Shown piece after piece: positions 47,990 to 58,600 of a stretch of 64,000 bases of DNA. Position 1 is the stretch's first letter, and each line of letters begins with the position of its first letter. The stretch is from Mycolicibacterium hodleri (GTDB lineage Bacteria > Actinomycetota > Actinomycetes > Mycobacteriales > Mycobacteriaceae): the NCBI RefSeq assembly GCF_006439015.1, contig NZ_RCZG01000011.1, forward strand, positions 98,579-162,578, in the 5' to 3' direction. A program made the position numbers and the translations under genes. The notes below the pieces were generated by a model that saw only the letters and a program-made list of their open reading frames with translations, was not told the DNA's origin and searched no databases.

Positions 47990-49086
47990 CTGTGAACTCG
48001 ATTCCCATCGTTCGTGCTCTCTTGGCCGGCGCCAGCGATCCGCTGGCCGGTGTGGTTGTCGAAGAGGTGGACGGTGCCGGGCCGGGCCGACAACGAGACC
48101 CTCGCGCCTTCGGTGATGCCGGACATGCGCGAGGATTCGACGACGCTGGTCAACTCGACACCTCTCGCGTCGATCGTGACGATTGCCCGCGGCCCCAGCA
48201 ACTCGATCAGCTTCACCGTGGCATCTCCTTCATCCGTCACGGCGGGTACCAGGTCGTCGGGTCGGACCCCGAGCGTCACGGCTCCGCGGGCGATCTTCTG
48301 GGCCACGGCGACGGTGAAACCGTTTGGCAAGATGAAGGTCTCGCCGGTCAATTCGCCGTCGACCAGGTTCATCTTCGGACTCCCCACGAACGCGGCGACG
48401 AACGTGTCCAGCGGCGCGTCGTACACCTCGAGCGGCGTGCCCACCTGTACGGCGCGTCCGTCGCGCATCACCACCATTCGGTCGGACAGCGTCATCGCTT
48501 CTTCCTGGTCGTGCGTCACGTACAAGCAGGTGATGCCGAGCCCGCGCTGAATCTGCAGCAGCTCGGTGCGGGTCTCCACGCGCAGTTTGGCGTCGAGATT
48601 GCTCAGCGGTTCGTCGAACAGGAAGACCGACGGCTCGCGGATGATCGCCCTCCCGATGGCCACCCGCTGCTGCTGACCACCGCTGAGGTCCTTCGGCTTG
48701 CGCGCCAAGAGTTTCGACAGTCCGAGGGACTCGGCCACTGCATCGGCCCGCTTCAACGCGTCGGAGCGAGGTTCCTTCGCGGCGCGCAACGGAAAGGCGA
48801 TGTTCTCCCGCACGCTGAGATGCGGGTAGAGCGCGTAGTTCTGAAACACCATGGCCACGTCCCGGTCCCGCGGCTGAAGGTGGGTCACGTCGCGGTCGCC
48901 GATGGCGATGGTGCCCGAGGTGACGGACTCGAGTCCCGCGAGCATCCGCAGCGACGTCGACTTGCCGCAACCCGACGGGCCCACGAGCACCGTGAAAGAT
49001 CCGTCGAGCAACTCGAGGTTCAGATCGCTGACCACGGAAACTGACCCGTAGGCCTTGTTGACGTTGGAGAATCGGACGATTGCCAT
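47986..49086 (-). CDS. ABC transporter ATPase, UgpC/MalK type
   Basis: 366-residue nucleotide-binding subunit of a sugar importer. Walker A GPSGCGKST (36-44), Q-loop near FQNYALYPH, signature LSGGQ (134-138), Walker B VFLFDEP (154-160) and switch His in YVTHDQEEAM are intact. The C-terminal TOBE/regulatory domain (about 240-366) is the MalK type. It pairs with the two permeases and binding protein encoded upstream in the same operon. The start follows the permease gene by 22 bp. Confidence 0.93.
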   Translation of the reverse strand: MAIVRFSNVNKAYGSVSVVSDLNLELLDGSFTVLVGPSGCGKSTSLRMLAGLESVTSGTIAIGDRDVTHLQPRDRDVAMVFQNYALYPHLSVRENIAFPLRAAKEPRSDALKRADAVAESLGLSKLLARKPKDLSGGQQQRVAIGRAIIREPSVFLFDEPLSNLDAKLRVETRTELLQIQRGLGITCLYVTHDQEEAMTLSDRMVVMRDGRAVQVGTPLEVYDAPLDTFVAAFVGSPKMNLVDGELTGETFILPNGFTVAVAQKIARGAVTLGVRPDDLVPAVTDEGDATVKLIELLGPRAIVTIDARGVELTSVVESSRMSGITEGARVSLSARPGTVHLFDNHTGQRIAGAGQESTNDGNRVHR

Positions 49087-49108
49087 GAGTGAGGGAGTGA
49101 CCTACCTT

Positions 49109-49924
49109 CTAGAACTTCACCGCGCCACCGCTGATGCCCTGCACCAGCCTGCGCTGAATGAAGAAGCTTGCGATGACGACGGGTACGACGGCGATCAGGA
49201 TGGCGGCGCTCATCGAACCGATCTGTACGCCGCGGAATGTGTTGAAGCCGGCAATGGCCACGGGCAGGATCGCTGCCTTGCCGGGAGCGAGGATCAGGCC
49301 GTAGAAGAGGTCGTTCCACGACAGGGTGAACCCGAAGATCGCCGCCGCACCCATGCCGGGGAACACCTGGGGGAGGACGACCAGTCGAAAGGCCTGGAAG
49401 TGGGTGAATCCATCGACCTGCGCCTGTTCCGCGAGGGAGCGGGGCACCGCTTCGAAGAAACCGATGAGGAACCAGGTCACCACGGGCAGAACGAAACTCA
49501 AGTGCGCGAAGATCACGGGTATGAGGGTGTCGTTGAGGCGCAACGCGTAGGCCATCGTGAGGAACGGGAACACCAGGACGGCGGGTGGAAGCACCTGCGC
49601 GGCAAGCATTCCGAACCGGGTGGCGGTGCCGCCGGCCCGGAAGCGGGCGATGGCGTAGGCGCCCATGCCGCCCACCACGATGCTGATGCCGACGGTGATG
49701 AGCGCGACGACGGCGCTGCGTCCGGCCGCCTCGAGAATTCCCGACGACAGCACGTTGCGCCAGGCGGTCAACGTGGGGGAGAAGGACAGCAGGAACGGGT
49801 CGTTCAGTTCTTCGGGACTCTTCAGACTGGCCAGGGCGATCCACGCCACCGGGAACAGCACCGAGATACCGGCCGCCCAGAGCAGGGCAACGCGACAGAT
49901 GGTCAGTGCACGTGAACTTCTCAT
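49109..49924 (-). CDS. ABC sugar permease, MalG/UgpE type
   Basis: 271-residue membrane subunit with six hydrophobic helices and the EAA loop (EAVPRSLAEQAQVDGFTHFQAFRLVVLP) that contacts the ATPase. Substrate is a carbohydrate or polyol, unknown in detail. ATG 49924 overlaps the stop of the partner permease (ATGA), consistent with one heterodimeric channel. Part of the leftward operon headed by the DeoR and kinase genes. Confidence 0.92.
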   Translation of the reverse strand: MRSSRALTICRVALLWAAGISVLFPVAWIALASLKSPEELNDPFLLSFSPTLTAWRNVLSSGILEAAGRSAVVALITVGISIVVGGMGAYAIARFRAGGTATRFGMLAAQVLPPAVLVFPFLTMAYALRLNDTLIPVIFAHLSFVLPVVTWFLIGFFEAVPRSLAEQAQVDGFTHFQAFRLVVLPQVFPGMGAAAIFGFTLSWNDLFYGLILAPGKAAILPVAIAGFNTFRGVQIGSMSAAILIAVVPVVIASFFIQRRLVQGISGGAVKF

Positions 49925-50772
49925 GACTGCTTGGCCTTCTCCATCCGGCGGAACGCGACGACGATGATCGTCAGCACCATCAGAAGCACCACGAATGCCA
50001 TGGACGAGGCCGATCCGAGGCGGAAGAACTGAATCCCGGTCTGATACACGAAGTACTGCAGTGTCTGGGTCTCGGTGCCGGGTCCGCCGCGGGTGGTCGC
50101 GAAGACGTATTCGAAGACCTTCATGGCGTCCAGGCAGCGCAGCAGGATCGCCACCACGAGCACCGGGGCCAACAGCGGCAACGTCACCCTGCGCAACACG
50201 TACCAGCCGCCGGCGCCGTCGACCCTGGCTGCCTCGAGCGGTTCCTTCGGAATGGATTCGAGGCCGGCGAGCAGCAGCAACACCATGAACGGCGTCCACT
50301 GCCAGACATCGATGAAGGCCAGGGTGTATAGGGCGCGCCCGGGACCGAAGAAGTCGTAGTCGAGGCCGACGGCGTGCAGCAGATGTGGGATGGCGCCGAT
50401 CTGATCGTTGAGCAGGAACCGGAAGATCAACCCGACGGCGATCGGGGTGATGAACATCGGCGCCAACAACATCGATCGCGTGAGATCGCTTGCCCGGCGC
50501 TGTTTCTGCAGTGCCAGGGCAAGCGCGAGCCCGATCAGCAGTTCGAGCCCGACCGCAACGCCGACGAAGATCGCGGTCGTGCCGAACGCCTCCCAGAACG
50601 CCGCGTCGCCGAGGGTCGCGACGTAGTTGTCCGCGCCGACCAGATTCGGGGTGCCGCGACTGGTCAGCTTGTAGTCGGTGATGCTCAGGTAGAACGCATA
50701 GCCGAGCGGGAAACCGACCACCCCGACGAAGAGCGCAACGAGGGGGGAGACCATGCCGTGTTTGAACTTCAT
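49921..50772 (-). CDS. ABC sugar permease, MalF/UgpA type
   Basis: 283-residue permease with six transmembrane helices and the EAA-type loop (LLAGLESIPKEPLEAARVDGAGGWYVLRRVTLP). It forms the channel with the downstream MalG-type subunit. ATG 50772 is supported by AAGGAG 11 bases upstream and by the typical MKFKHGMVSPLVALF start. It follows the binding-protein gene by 64 bp. Confidence 0.92.
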   Translation of the reverse strand: MKFKHGMVSPLVALFVGVVGFPLGYAFYLSITDYKLTSRGTPNLVGADNYVATLGDAAFWEAFGTTAIFVGVAVGLELLIGLALALALQKQRRASDLTRSMLLAPMFITPIAVGLIFRFLLNDQIGAIPHLLHAVGLDYDFFGPGRALYTLAFIDVWQWTPFMVLLLLAGLESIPKEPLEAARVDGAGGWYVLRRVTLPLLAPVLVVAILLRCLDAMKVFEYVFATTRGGPGTETQTLQYFVYQTGIQFFRLGSASSMAFVVLLMVLTIIVVAFRRMEKAKQS

Positions 50773-50836
50773 GGTCTTCGTCACTCCTTTCGCGGGGTGG
50801 TCGGCTTCATGTGGGATTGCCCCGGGGGGGACGGGG

Positions 50837-52168
50837 CTAGCCTTGGATCTTCTCGGCCGCGGCCTGCGCGGCGGCCAGCGCATCGTCGACGCTCTTGGTC
50901 CCGGCGACGGCCTCGTTGAGTTCGGTTCCGACGGCTTGGATCATCTCTTCGCCGCTGGGGCCCTGGCTCAGCGGCGCCGCATTGCCCAGCATCTGCTCGA
51001 CGGTCTTGTAGTAGTCGGCACCGAGCGGTCCGTTGAGTACGGCCGGATCCTGCAGGGTGCTCTGCCGGATCGCGGCGCCGCCCTTCTCGGTGCGCTGCAC
51101 GTCGTGCACCTTCGAGGTGAGCCAGGACGCGAACGCCCACGCGGCGTCGGACGCTCCGGAGTTGGTCGGAATCGCCCAGCTCCACGAGCCCAGCACCTGC
51201 TTGCCGCCGGGGATCGGGGCTAGCTTGAACTTGCCCGCCGAGGGGCCCGAGCCGGGTTCGTTGAGCGCGGGGAGGTTCCAGTTGTAGCTGATCATCGACG
51301 CGGCCTGATCGCCGGAGACCGATCGGAACGCCTCGTCGAACGCCCAGTTCAGGCTGTTCGGCGGTGCCGCAGTCTTGTACGTGTCGATGTAGGCGTTCAG
51401 GGCCTGCTTGGCCTGCGGGGTGTTCAGCGTCGGCTTGCCGTCCGGCCCGTATATCGAACCGCCCGCGGCGAACAACCAGTTGCCCCACTCCTCGAAGATC
51501 TTGTAGCCGCGCTGGGGCTGCATCGCGATGCCCGCGCGATCGCCGACCTTCAACGCCTTCGACGTGCTGACCAACTGGTCGAGGTTCGCGGGGACCCCGA
51601 GCTTGGCCTCGGTCAGATCGTCGGTGTTGTAGAGATAGCCGAGCGCGTAGTTGTAGAACGGCACGCCGTAGCGAACGCCGTCGACGGTCGTGATGTCGGT
51701 GAGCGGCTTGAAGAAGTCGGCGGCGTCGTAGTCGGGTGTCCCGTCGATCCGAGAATCCAACGGCTGCAGGAACTTTGCGTTGGCGAAGTCCACCATCCAC
51801 GGGTTGTCGACGATGATCAGGTCATAGGTGGGGGACGAGGACTGGAACGACGACACCAGCTTGTCGCGCATCTGGTCGTAGGTCAGCGTCTCGATGTCGA
51901 CCTTGACGTTCGGATAGTCCTTGTTGAACTCTGGCACCATCGCCTTGACGACGTCGGTGTCGGGCACGTTCTCCATGAGGATGCGAACTGTCCCGGAGAC
52001 GTCCTTGGGGACGTCGCCGGTGCCCGTCGCCTGAGCTTGTTCGGGGCCACCGCTACCCGCGCAGGCGCTGATCAACAACGCAAGCACGGCCAGGAGTGCG
52101 ACGACGGGTGCGCCGAGGAACCGTCGCCTCCGCCGGGTCTCGGTTTGCATGTTTCGCGTGAACCTCAT
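50837..52168 (-). CDS. ABC extracellular sugar-binding lipoprotein (family 1)
   Basis: 443 residues. A basic N-terminus and hydrophobic stretch end in the lipobox LLISAC, giving a membrane-anchored lipoprotein. The mature part has the family 1 binding-protein features: VRILMENVPDTDVVKAMVPEF, YDLIIVDNPWMVDFANAKFLQPLD, GVPFYNYALGYLYNTDDL and SGDQAASMISYNWNLPALNE. Aromatic residues suited to sugar stacking are frequent. It delivers substrate to the two permeases that follow. A start at ATG 52168 is assigned. Confidence 0.92.
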   Translation of the reverse strand: MRFTRNMQTETRRRRRFLGAPVVALLAVLALLISACAGSGGPEQAQATGTGDVPKDVSGTVRILMENVPDTDVVKAMVPEFNKDYPNVKVDIETLTYDQMRDKLVSSFQSSSPTYDLIIVDNPWMVDFANAKFLQPLDSRIDGTPDYDAADFFKPLTDITTVDGVRYGVPFYNYALGYLYNTDDLTEAKLGVPANLDQLVSTSKALKVGDRAGIAMQPQRGYKIFEEWGNWLFAAGGSIYGPDGKPTLNTPQAKQALNAYIDTYKTAAPPNSLNWAFDEAFRSVSGDQAASMISYNWNLPALNEPGSGPSAGKFKLAPIPGGKQVLGSWSWAIPTNSGASDAAWAFASWLTSKVHDVQRTEKGGAAIRQSTLQDPAVLNGPLGADYYKTVEQMLGNAAPLSQGPSGEEMIQAVGTELNEAVAGTKSVDDALAAAQAAAEKIQG

Positions 52169-52184
52169 TGCGACACGGTTCCCT

Positions 52185-53681
52185 TCACTTGTCGGATCCT
52201 TCTCGGGTACTTCTCGCCATCGCATGGGATGTCGGCGCGACCGCCGAGCCGAGGTCGCGCCAGTTCTGGTATGCCTCGTCGTAGGCGGTGCGTCGGGTCG
52301 GATCGGGGACGACCGGAGCATCGAGCGCGACGAAGCGGGCAACATCGGACCAGTCATCGAGTGCGCCCACGCCGATCGCGGCGATCACCGCCGCGCCGAG
52401 GGAGGCGCCGGGATGACCTCGCACCGGCGACATCTCGATCCCGAGTACGTCGGCGTGGATCTGCTTCCACAGAGTCGACTTGGATCCGCCGTTGGTGATC
52501 ATCACCCGCCGCGGCGGGATACCGATGTCGGTGAAGACGTCGACGTGATGACGGAAACCGAAGGCGATGGCCTCCAGCACCGATCGATAGAGGTCCGCGC
52601 GGGTGTGGCCGAGGTGCATCCCGGCGAAGACTCCGCGTAGATCGGGGTCGTGCAACGGGCTCTTCTCGCCGAGGAAGTAAGGCAGACAAAGCACTTCGGC
52701 TGGTGGGCACGTTGCGGCCTCATCGTCGAGCTCGGCCAGTTCGACACCGCCGACCAGTGACTGAAACCAGCGGATGAGGCTGCCGCTGGTGGCCATGCAG
52801 CCGTTCGGTAGCCAGTGCCCGGGGACGGGGTGGGCATCTAGGTACAGCCGTTCGTCGACCACCCGGGTGTCGCTGGCGACCAGGATGTCTCCGGCGCCTC
52901 CAAGTTTGACGAGCGAGTCGCCCGGTGCGTTCACGCCCGCCGCGAATGCGGACAGGACGTGGTCGGCCCCACCGACGATCAGTGCGGTGCCCTCCGTCAG
53001 TCCGGTGGAATCTGCTGCTGCGCGGTTCAATTCGCCGACCTGGGCCCCGGGGCGGTGAACGGGTGCGAGGGTGCCCGGGTCAAGACCTGCGGCGGCGAGA
53101 ACAGCGGTCGCGATGTCTCCGTCGATGGTGAACAGGCCTGACTCCAGCGCCCAGTTCTGTTCGACGTGAACGTCTGCGCCGAGGGCCGTCAGCACCCAGT
53201 CGTAGGAGCCGACGTAGTGCGCCGTGCGGTCGTAGACCTCGGGCTCGTGGGTACGCAGCCAGGCCGTCGTCGGTGCGACCGACTGCTGGGTCAGCGCCGA
53301 ACCCGTCATGGTCACCAGATCCAAGCCATTCAGTGCCAGTGCGAGCTCCGAGACTTCGCGGTGCGCTCTGGCGTCGTTCTGGAGGATCGCGCGGCGCAGC
53401 GGCTGACCTTGGCCGTCGATCGGTACGACAGCCGGGACCATGCCCGAGACGGCGACGGCGCGCACGTCCGAAGCGGCAATCTCGCTGGTGGTGAGTACCT
53501 CTCGGATGGAGTCGACGACGTTGCGATGCCATTGACCGGTGTCGGCCTCGGCGAAACCGGCATCCGGGGAGTGCAGCGTGGTTGCGCGCGCGGCCTGAGC
53601 AACGATGCCGCGCTCGGTGTCGAACAGCACGGTCTTGGTCCCCGTGGTACCGATGTCGACGCCGATGGTGTGGGCACTCAC
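52185..53681 (-). CDS. FGGY-family carbohydrate kinase
   Basis: 498-residue sugar kinase related to xylulokinase and other pentulose kinases. The N-terminal phosphate-binding motif GVDIGTTGTKTVLFD (7-21) and the C-terminal adenosine motif ITNGGSKSTLWKQIHADVLG are present, with EKSPLHDPDLRG as the FGGY signature region. It phosphorylates a ketose, presumably the product of the SDR encoded downstream. GTG 53681 overlaps the DeoR stop by 4 bases. Confidence 0.9.
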   Translation of the reverse strand: MSAHTIGVDIGTTGTKTVLFDTERGIVAQAARATTLHSPDAGFAEADTGQWHRNVVDSIREVLTTSEIAASDVRAVAVSGMVPAVVPIDGQGQPLRRAILQNDARAHREVSELALALNGLDLVTMTGSALTQQSVAPTTAWLRTHEPEVYDRTAHYVGSYDWVLTALGADVHVEQNWALESGLFTIDGDIATAVLAAAGLDPGTLAPVHRPGAQVGELNRAAADSTGLTEGTALIVGGADHVLSAFAAGVNAPGDSLVKLGGAGDILVASDTRVVDERLYLDAHPVPGHWLPNGCMATSGSLIRWFQSLVGGVELAELDDEAATCPPAEVLCLPYFLGEKSPLHDPDLRGVFAGMHLGHTRADLYRSVLEAIAFGFRHHVDVFTDIGIPPRRVMITNGGSKSTLWKQIHADVLGIEMSPVRGHPGASLGAAVIAAIGVGALDDWSDVARFVALDAPVVPDPTRRTAYDEAYQNWRDLGSAVAPTSHAMARSTREGSDK

Positions 53682-54478
53682 AGCGATGTTGCCTCGCCCA
53701 CCGAATCGATACCGGCGACGCAGAACACGTCCACACCTGCCGCGCGCGCGGCGACCAAGGTCGGGTGCGCAGGGTCGCCGTCGGTGATGATCACGTGGAT
53801 CTCGGCAAGCGCGGCGATGCTGGTGAACGTGACTCGGCCAAGCTTGCTCCGGTCGGCGGCGACGATCACCCGGTCTGCTCGCTCGCTTGCCGCGCGTTTC
53901 ACCCGACTGTCGGCCTGGTGGTAGTCAGAGATGCCCCGGTTGCCGTCGATGCCGGCAACTCCCATGACGAACGTGTCGCAGTTGTAGTGGGCCAGCGTGT
54001 CCTCGGCCGCCGGGCCGATCAGGCTGAGTTCACCGGGCCGCAACTCGCCGCCGGTGAGCACGACGGTGGTGTCATGCTCGTCGATCAGCTCCAAGGCGGC
54101 GAGCACGCTCGGGGTGAGGACGGTCAGGCCGAGTCGCCGTCCCCGCAGAGACTGAGCGACGGCCAGAGCGGTGCTGCCCGAGTCCAGGATGAGGGTCTCG
54201 CCGGGGCCGATCAGGTCTGCGACCGCGTCGGCGATGTGGCGCTTCTCCTCGGCAGCGTCGGCCACCCTCGTCGCGAACGACGGCTCGCTGTCCTTGCCCT
54301 TGAGTGCGATGGCGCCACCGACCACCCGCCGTACCACGCCGAGCGTCTCCAACGCCTCCATGTCACGTCGGATCGTCATCTCCGACACGTCGAAGTCGGC
54401 GGCGAGTTCGCCGTACCCCACTTCGCGTTCGATCCGGACGCGCTCTTTGATGCGATCTCGACGTGCTTTGGCATCCAT
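53678..54478 (-). CDS. DeoR-family transcriptional regulator
   Basis: 266-residue repressor. The N-terminal helix-turn-helix is in GYGELAADFDVSEMTIRRDMEALETLGVVRRV (about 21-52), and the C-terminal sugar-phosphate-sensing domain shows LILDSGSTALAVAQSL and FVMGVAGIDGNRGISDYHQAD. It heads the operon with kinase, ABC importer, SDR and BtpA-family genes, and should release its operator when a phosphorylated sugar accumulates. An 11-bp inverted repeat lies just upstream of ATG 54478. Confidence 0.9.
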   Translation of the reverse strand: MDAKARRDRIKERVRIEREVGYGELAADFDVSEMTIRRDMEALETLGVVRRVVGGAIALKGKDSEPSFATRVADAAEEKRHIADAVADLIGPGETLILDSGSTALAVAQSLRGRRLGLTVLTPSVLAALELIDEHDTTVVLTGGELRPGELSLIGPAAEDTLAHYNCDTFVMGVAGIDGNRGISDYHQADSRVKRAASERADRVIVAADRSKLGRVTFTSIAALAEIHVIITDGDPAHPTLVAARAAGVDVFCVAGIDSVGEATSL

Positions 54479-54503
54479 TTCTCAGAACCACTCATTCTGT
54501 GGA

Positions 54504-54570
54504 AAATTCACAGCAGGGGATCTCCATCTTCTGGCATTTCACCCGGGATGACGCGAGTTGCTGTGAATTT
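54504..54570. promoter_or_regulatory. Candidate DeoR operator pair and operon promoter
   Basis: AAATTCACAGC (54504-54514) and its exact inverse GCTGTGAATTT (54560-54570) flank 45 bases upstream of the DeoR start codon. The left copy also forms a local CTGTG/CACAG palindrome at 54497-54513. The spacing would allow DNA looping by a DeoR oligomer. Confidence 0.6.
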
Positions 54571-54639
54571 ACAACAAGCCGGTGTGTGATGCCCACATTT
54601 GGCGACAGTTCGTTCCGATCGTCGACCGCAGAGGCTAAC

Positions 54640-55578
54640 GTGCGCCCCGTGCTGCACGTGCGCATCATCACGCCCGAGGACCTCCGCGACGACGTCATCG
54701 GCGTGCTGCGAAGCGAGGTAGGAGTGGCGAACCTTCTGCTCTATCCGGGCGCCGCCCTCGACCCGGTCGGCGACGAGATCACCGCCGACGTGGCACGTGA
54801 GTGTGCGAACGGCCTCATCAAGCGACTCAAGGCGCTCGATGTGCAGCACCGCGGCGCCATCACGCTCCAGGTGCTGGACACCGTTCTATCTACCAGGGCA
54901 CACGCGGCGGAGGACGATGCCGAGGGCGATCCCGCCGATGCCCTGCTGTGGGACGAATTGATCGCGCGCACCCGCGAGGAGTCGACGCTGTCAGTCACGT
55001 TCGTGACGTTCTTGACGCTTGCCTGCCTGATCGCCGCGATCGGTGTGGTGACCGACTCGACCGTCACCGTCGTGGGCGCCATGGTTCTCGGCCCCGAGTT
55101 CGGGCCCCTGGCGGCGGTCGCGGTGGCGATCGTGCAGCGGCGGTGGGATCTCGCCCGGCGCCCGCTCCTCGCCCTGGCCGTCGGCTTTCCGGTGGCGATG
55201 GGAATCACTGCACTGGCCGCGTTGGCGGGAGAAGCCATCGGCTGGGTCAGCCTCGACATCGTACGAAAGGTCACCCAGGTGGATTTCATCTTCCAGGTTG
55301 GGCCGGTGTCACTCGTGGTCGCTCTGCTGGCCGGCGCCGCAGGCATGCTCTCGCTGGTCTCGGCCAAGTCCGCCGCGCTCGTCGGCGTATTCATCTCGGT
55401 CACCACGGTGCCGGCGGCGGGATTCGCCGTCGTGGCGGCAATCCTCGGAGATTGGGACGTCGCGGGCAAGTCCGCCGCGCAGCTCGTGGTGAACCTGCTC
55501 GGCATCGTGGTGGCGGGGGTCGCGGTATTGGTGATACGGCCTCGCGGCAACCTGATTCCACGGTCTGCTCAGACCTGA
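54640..55578 (+). CDS. DUF389 integral membrane protein
   Basis: 312 residues. The N-terminal cytosolic part (RPVLHVRIITPEDLRDDVIGVLRSE) precedes six or more hydrophobic helices containing the DUF389 core (TFLTLACLIAAIGVVTDSTVTVVGAMVLGPEFGPL). The family is widespread in actinobacteria and cyanobacteria and its transport or structural role is not known. GTG 54640, with AGAGG five bases upstream, is preferred over ATG 54589, which would add 17 unstructured residues. It is divergent from the DeoR gene. Confidence 0.82.
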   Translation: MRPVLHVRIITPEDLRDDVIGVLRSEVGVANLLLYPGAALDPVGDEITADVARECANGLIKRLKALDVQHRGAITLQVLDTVLSTRAHAAEDDAEGDPADALLWDELIARTREESTLSVTFVTFLTLACLIAAIGVVTDSTVTVVGAMVLGPEFGPLAAVAVAIVQRRWDLARRPLLALAVGFPVAMGITALAALAGEAIGWVSLDIVRKVTQVDFIFQVGPVSLVVALLAGAAGMLSLVSAKSAALVGVFISVTTVPAAGFAVVAAILGDWDVAGKSAAQLVVNLLGIVVAGVAVLVIRPRGNLIPRSAQT

Positions 55579-55641
55579 CGGCCGCGACACGGGATACGCG
55601 GCACATGCGGCGCAGAGGCGGGTGTGGTGGGATCAACGCCT

Positions 55642-58600
55642 ATGGGTATCAAGGTGGCGCTGGAGCATCGCACCAGCTACACGTTCGACCGACTGGTAGA
55701 GGTCTTTCCACACGTCGTCCGTCTTCGTCCGGCTCCACACTCGCGCACTCCGATCGAGGCGTACTCGCTCCAGGTCGAGCCGGCGGATCACTTCGTCAAC
55801 TGGCAGCAGGACGCGTTCGGAAACTTTCTGGCTCGGCTGGTGTTCCCCACTCGCACGCGGGAGCTCACCATCACCGTCGGCCTCATCGCCGACCTGAAGG
55901 TCATCAATCCCTTCGACTTCTTCATCGAGGACTTCGCCGAGACCTGGCCCTTCGAATACCCGAAGGCACTACTCGAGGACCTGAAACCGTATCTGCGACC
56001 GGTCGACGAGGACGGCGAGGGCTCCGGCCCCGGTGAGCTGACCAAGGACTGGGTCCGGAACTTCATCGTGCGCCCCGGCACGCGCACCATCGACTTCCTC
56101 GTGGCCTTGAACGGGGCGATCAACGCCGACGTCGGTTACAGCTTGCGCATGGAGCCCGGTGTCCAGACGCCGGACTTCACCTTGCGGACCGCCATCGGGT
56201 CGTGCCGAGACTCAGCCTGGCTGCTGGTGTCGGTGCTGCGCGAGCTCGGCTTGGCGGCGCGATTCGTGTCCGGCTACCTGGTCCAACTGACCTCCGACGT
56301 GCAGGCGCTGGACGGCGGTCCGTCGGGGCCCGTTGCGGACTTCACCGACCTCCATGCCTGGACCGAGGTGTACATCCCCGGGGCGGGCTGGATCGGTCTC
56401 GACCCAACCTCGGCGCTGTTCGCCGGGGAAGGTCACATCCCGCTATCCGCGACACCGCACCCAGCCTCGGCCGCCCCGATCACGGGTGCCACCGAGCCGT
56501 GTGAGACGACGCTGGACTTCTCCAACGTCGTGACCCGGGTTCACGAAGATCCGCGGGTGACGCTGCCATACACGCCCGCCGCCTGGGATTCGATCGTCGC
56601 CTTGGGGGCCACCGTCGATTCCCGCATGGCCGACGGTGACGTCCGGCTGACCATGGGTGGCGAGCCGACCTTCGTGTCGATCGACAACCAGGTCGACCCC
56701 GAGTGGACCACCGACGCCGATGGGCCCCACAAGCGTCAACGCGCCTCGGTGTTGGCCTCCCAGCTCAAGGCGATCTGGGCGCCGCAAGGCCTCGTCCAGC
56801 GCAACCAGGGCAAGTGGTATCCGGGAGAACCTTTGCCGCGCTGGCAGATCGGTCTCCACTGGCGAGCCGATGGACAGCCGCTCTGGCTGAACGACGCTCT
56901 ACTGGCCGATCCGTGGGCCGAGCAGAAGAGCGACCCCGTCGCATCCGATGCAGGCCTTCACGTCCTCGGCGCGATCGCCGCCGGGTTGGGGCTACCCGCC
57001 ACGCAGGTCCGGCCCGTGTTCGAAGACCCGCTCAGTCGGCTCGCCGCGTTGGTGCGCCAGCCTGCGGGCGAGCGGGTGGCCGACGCCGACGACCTCGAGT
57101 CCGACGCGCCAGACGCCAGGGCCGCTCTGTTGAGCCGCCTGGAAGAATCCGTGACCGAGCCGAGCGCGTACGTGCTCCCTCTGCACCGTCGTGAAGACGA
57201 TGGCGGCTGGGCCAGTGCGGATTGGCGGTTGCGCCGTGGACGAATCGTGCTGCTGGAAGGGGATTCCCCAGCGGGCCTTCGACTCCCACTTGACGCGATC
57301 AGCTGGGAACCGCCGCGCCCGTCTCGGGAGTCGGATCCGCTGGCGCCGCGCGGGACGCTCGGCAGCAACGACGACTCCGAGGACGTCGAGATCGAAGAGG
57401 CCGAGGGCGCGCCCATCACCGCCATGGTCGCCGAGGTCCGCGATGGCGTCCTGTACGTCTTCCTGCCGCCGACCGAGGAACTCGAGCACTTCGTCGACAT
57501 CGTCTCGCGCCTCGAGGCGTCGGCCGCGAAGGCGAACTGCCCCGTGGTGGTGGAGGGCTACGGCCCGCCGCCCGACGCCCGGCTGACGTCCATGTCGGTG
57601 ACCCCGGATCCCGGTGTCATCGAGGTCAACGTCGCGCCGACGGTCAGCTTCGCCGAGCAGCGGGAGCAACTCGAGACTCTCTACGAACAAGCACGACTCG
57701 CGCGGCTGTCGACGGAATCATTCGACGTCGACGGCACACACGGCGGTACCGGCGGCGGCAACCACATCACCCTCGGGGGTATCACCGCAGCCGAATCGCC
57801 GATGCTGCGCAGGCCCGACCTGTTGATATCGATGTTGACCTATTGGCAGCGGCACCCGTCCCTGTCCTATCTCTTCTCCGGGCGTTTCATCGGCACCACC
57901 TCGCAGGCGCCGCGCGTCGACGAGGGCCGGTCGGAAGCGCTGTACGAACTCGAGATCGCCTTCTCCGAGATCGATCGCCTGACAAGGGGTTCCGGCCAGG
58001 AGCCGACGACGGCCAAGCCGTCAGATGGTCGCTCCGCAAGCTCCGCTCCGTGGGTCACCGACCGGGCGTTGCGCCACCTCCTCACCGACATCACCGGCAA
58101 CACCCACCGCGCCGAGTTCTGCATCGACAAGCTCTACAGTCCCGACAGCGCCCGGGGGCGGTTGGGCTTGCTGGAGTTGCGTGGCTTCGAGATGCCGCCG
58201 CACTTTCAGATGGCGATGGTGCAGTCCCTGTTGGTACGGTCCCTGGTGGCCTGGTTCTGGGACGAGCCGCTGCGTGCGCCGCTAATTCGGCACGGCGCCA
58301 ATCTTCATGGCCGATACCTCCTGCCGCACTTCATCATTCAAGACATCGCCGACGTTGCCGCCGATCTACGGGCCCACGGCATCGAATTCGACACCAGTTG
58401 GCTCGATCCCTTCACCGAGTTCCGCTTCCCGCGGGTCGGCACTGCGGTGTTCGACGGCGTCGAAATCGAACTGCGGGGGGCGATCGAACCATGGAACGTG
58501 CTCGGTGAGGAGTCCACGGCGGGCGGCACGGCCCGCTACGTGGATTCGTCGATCGAGCGTCTCCAGGTCCGCCTGATCGGCGCGGATCGTCACCGCTACG

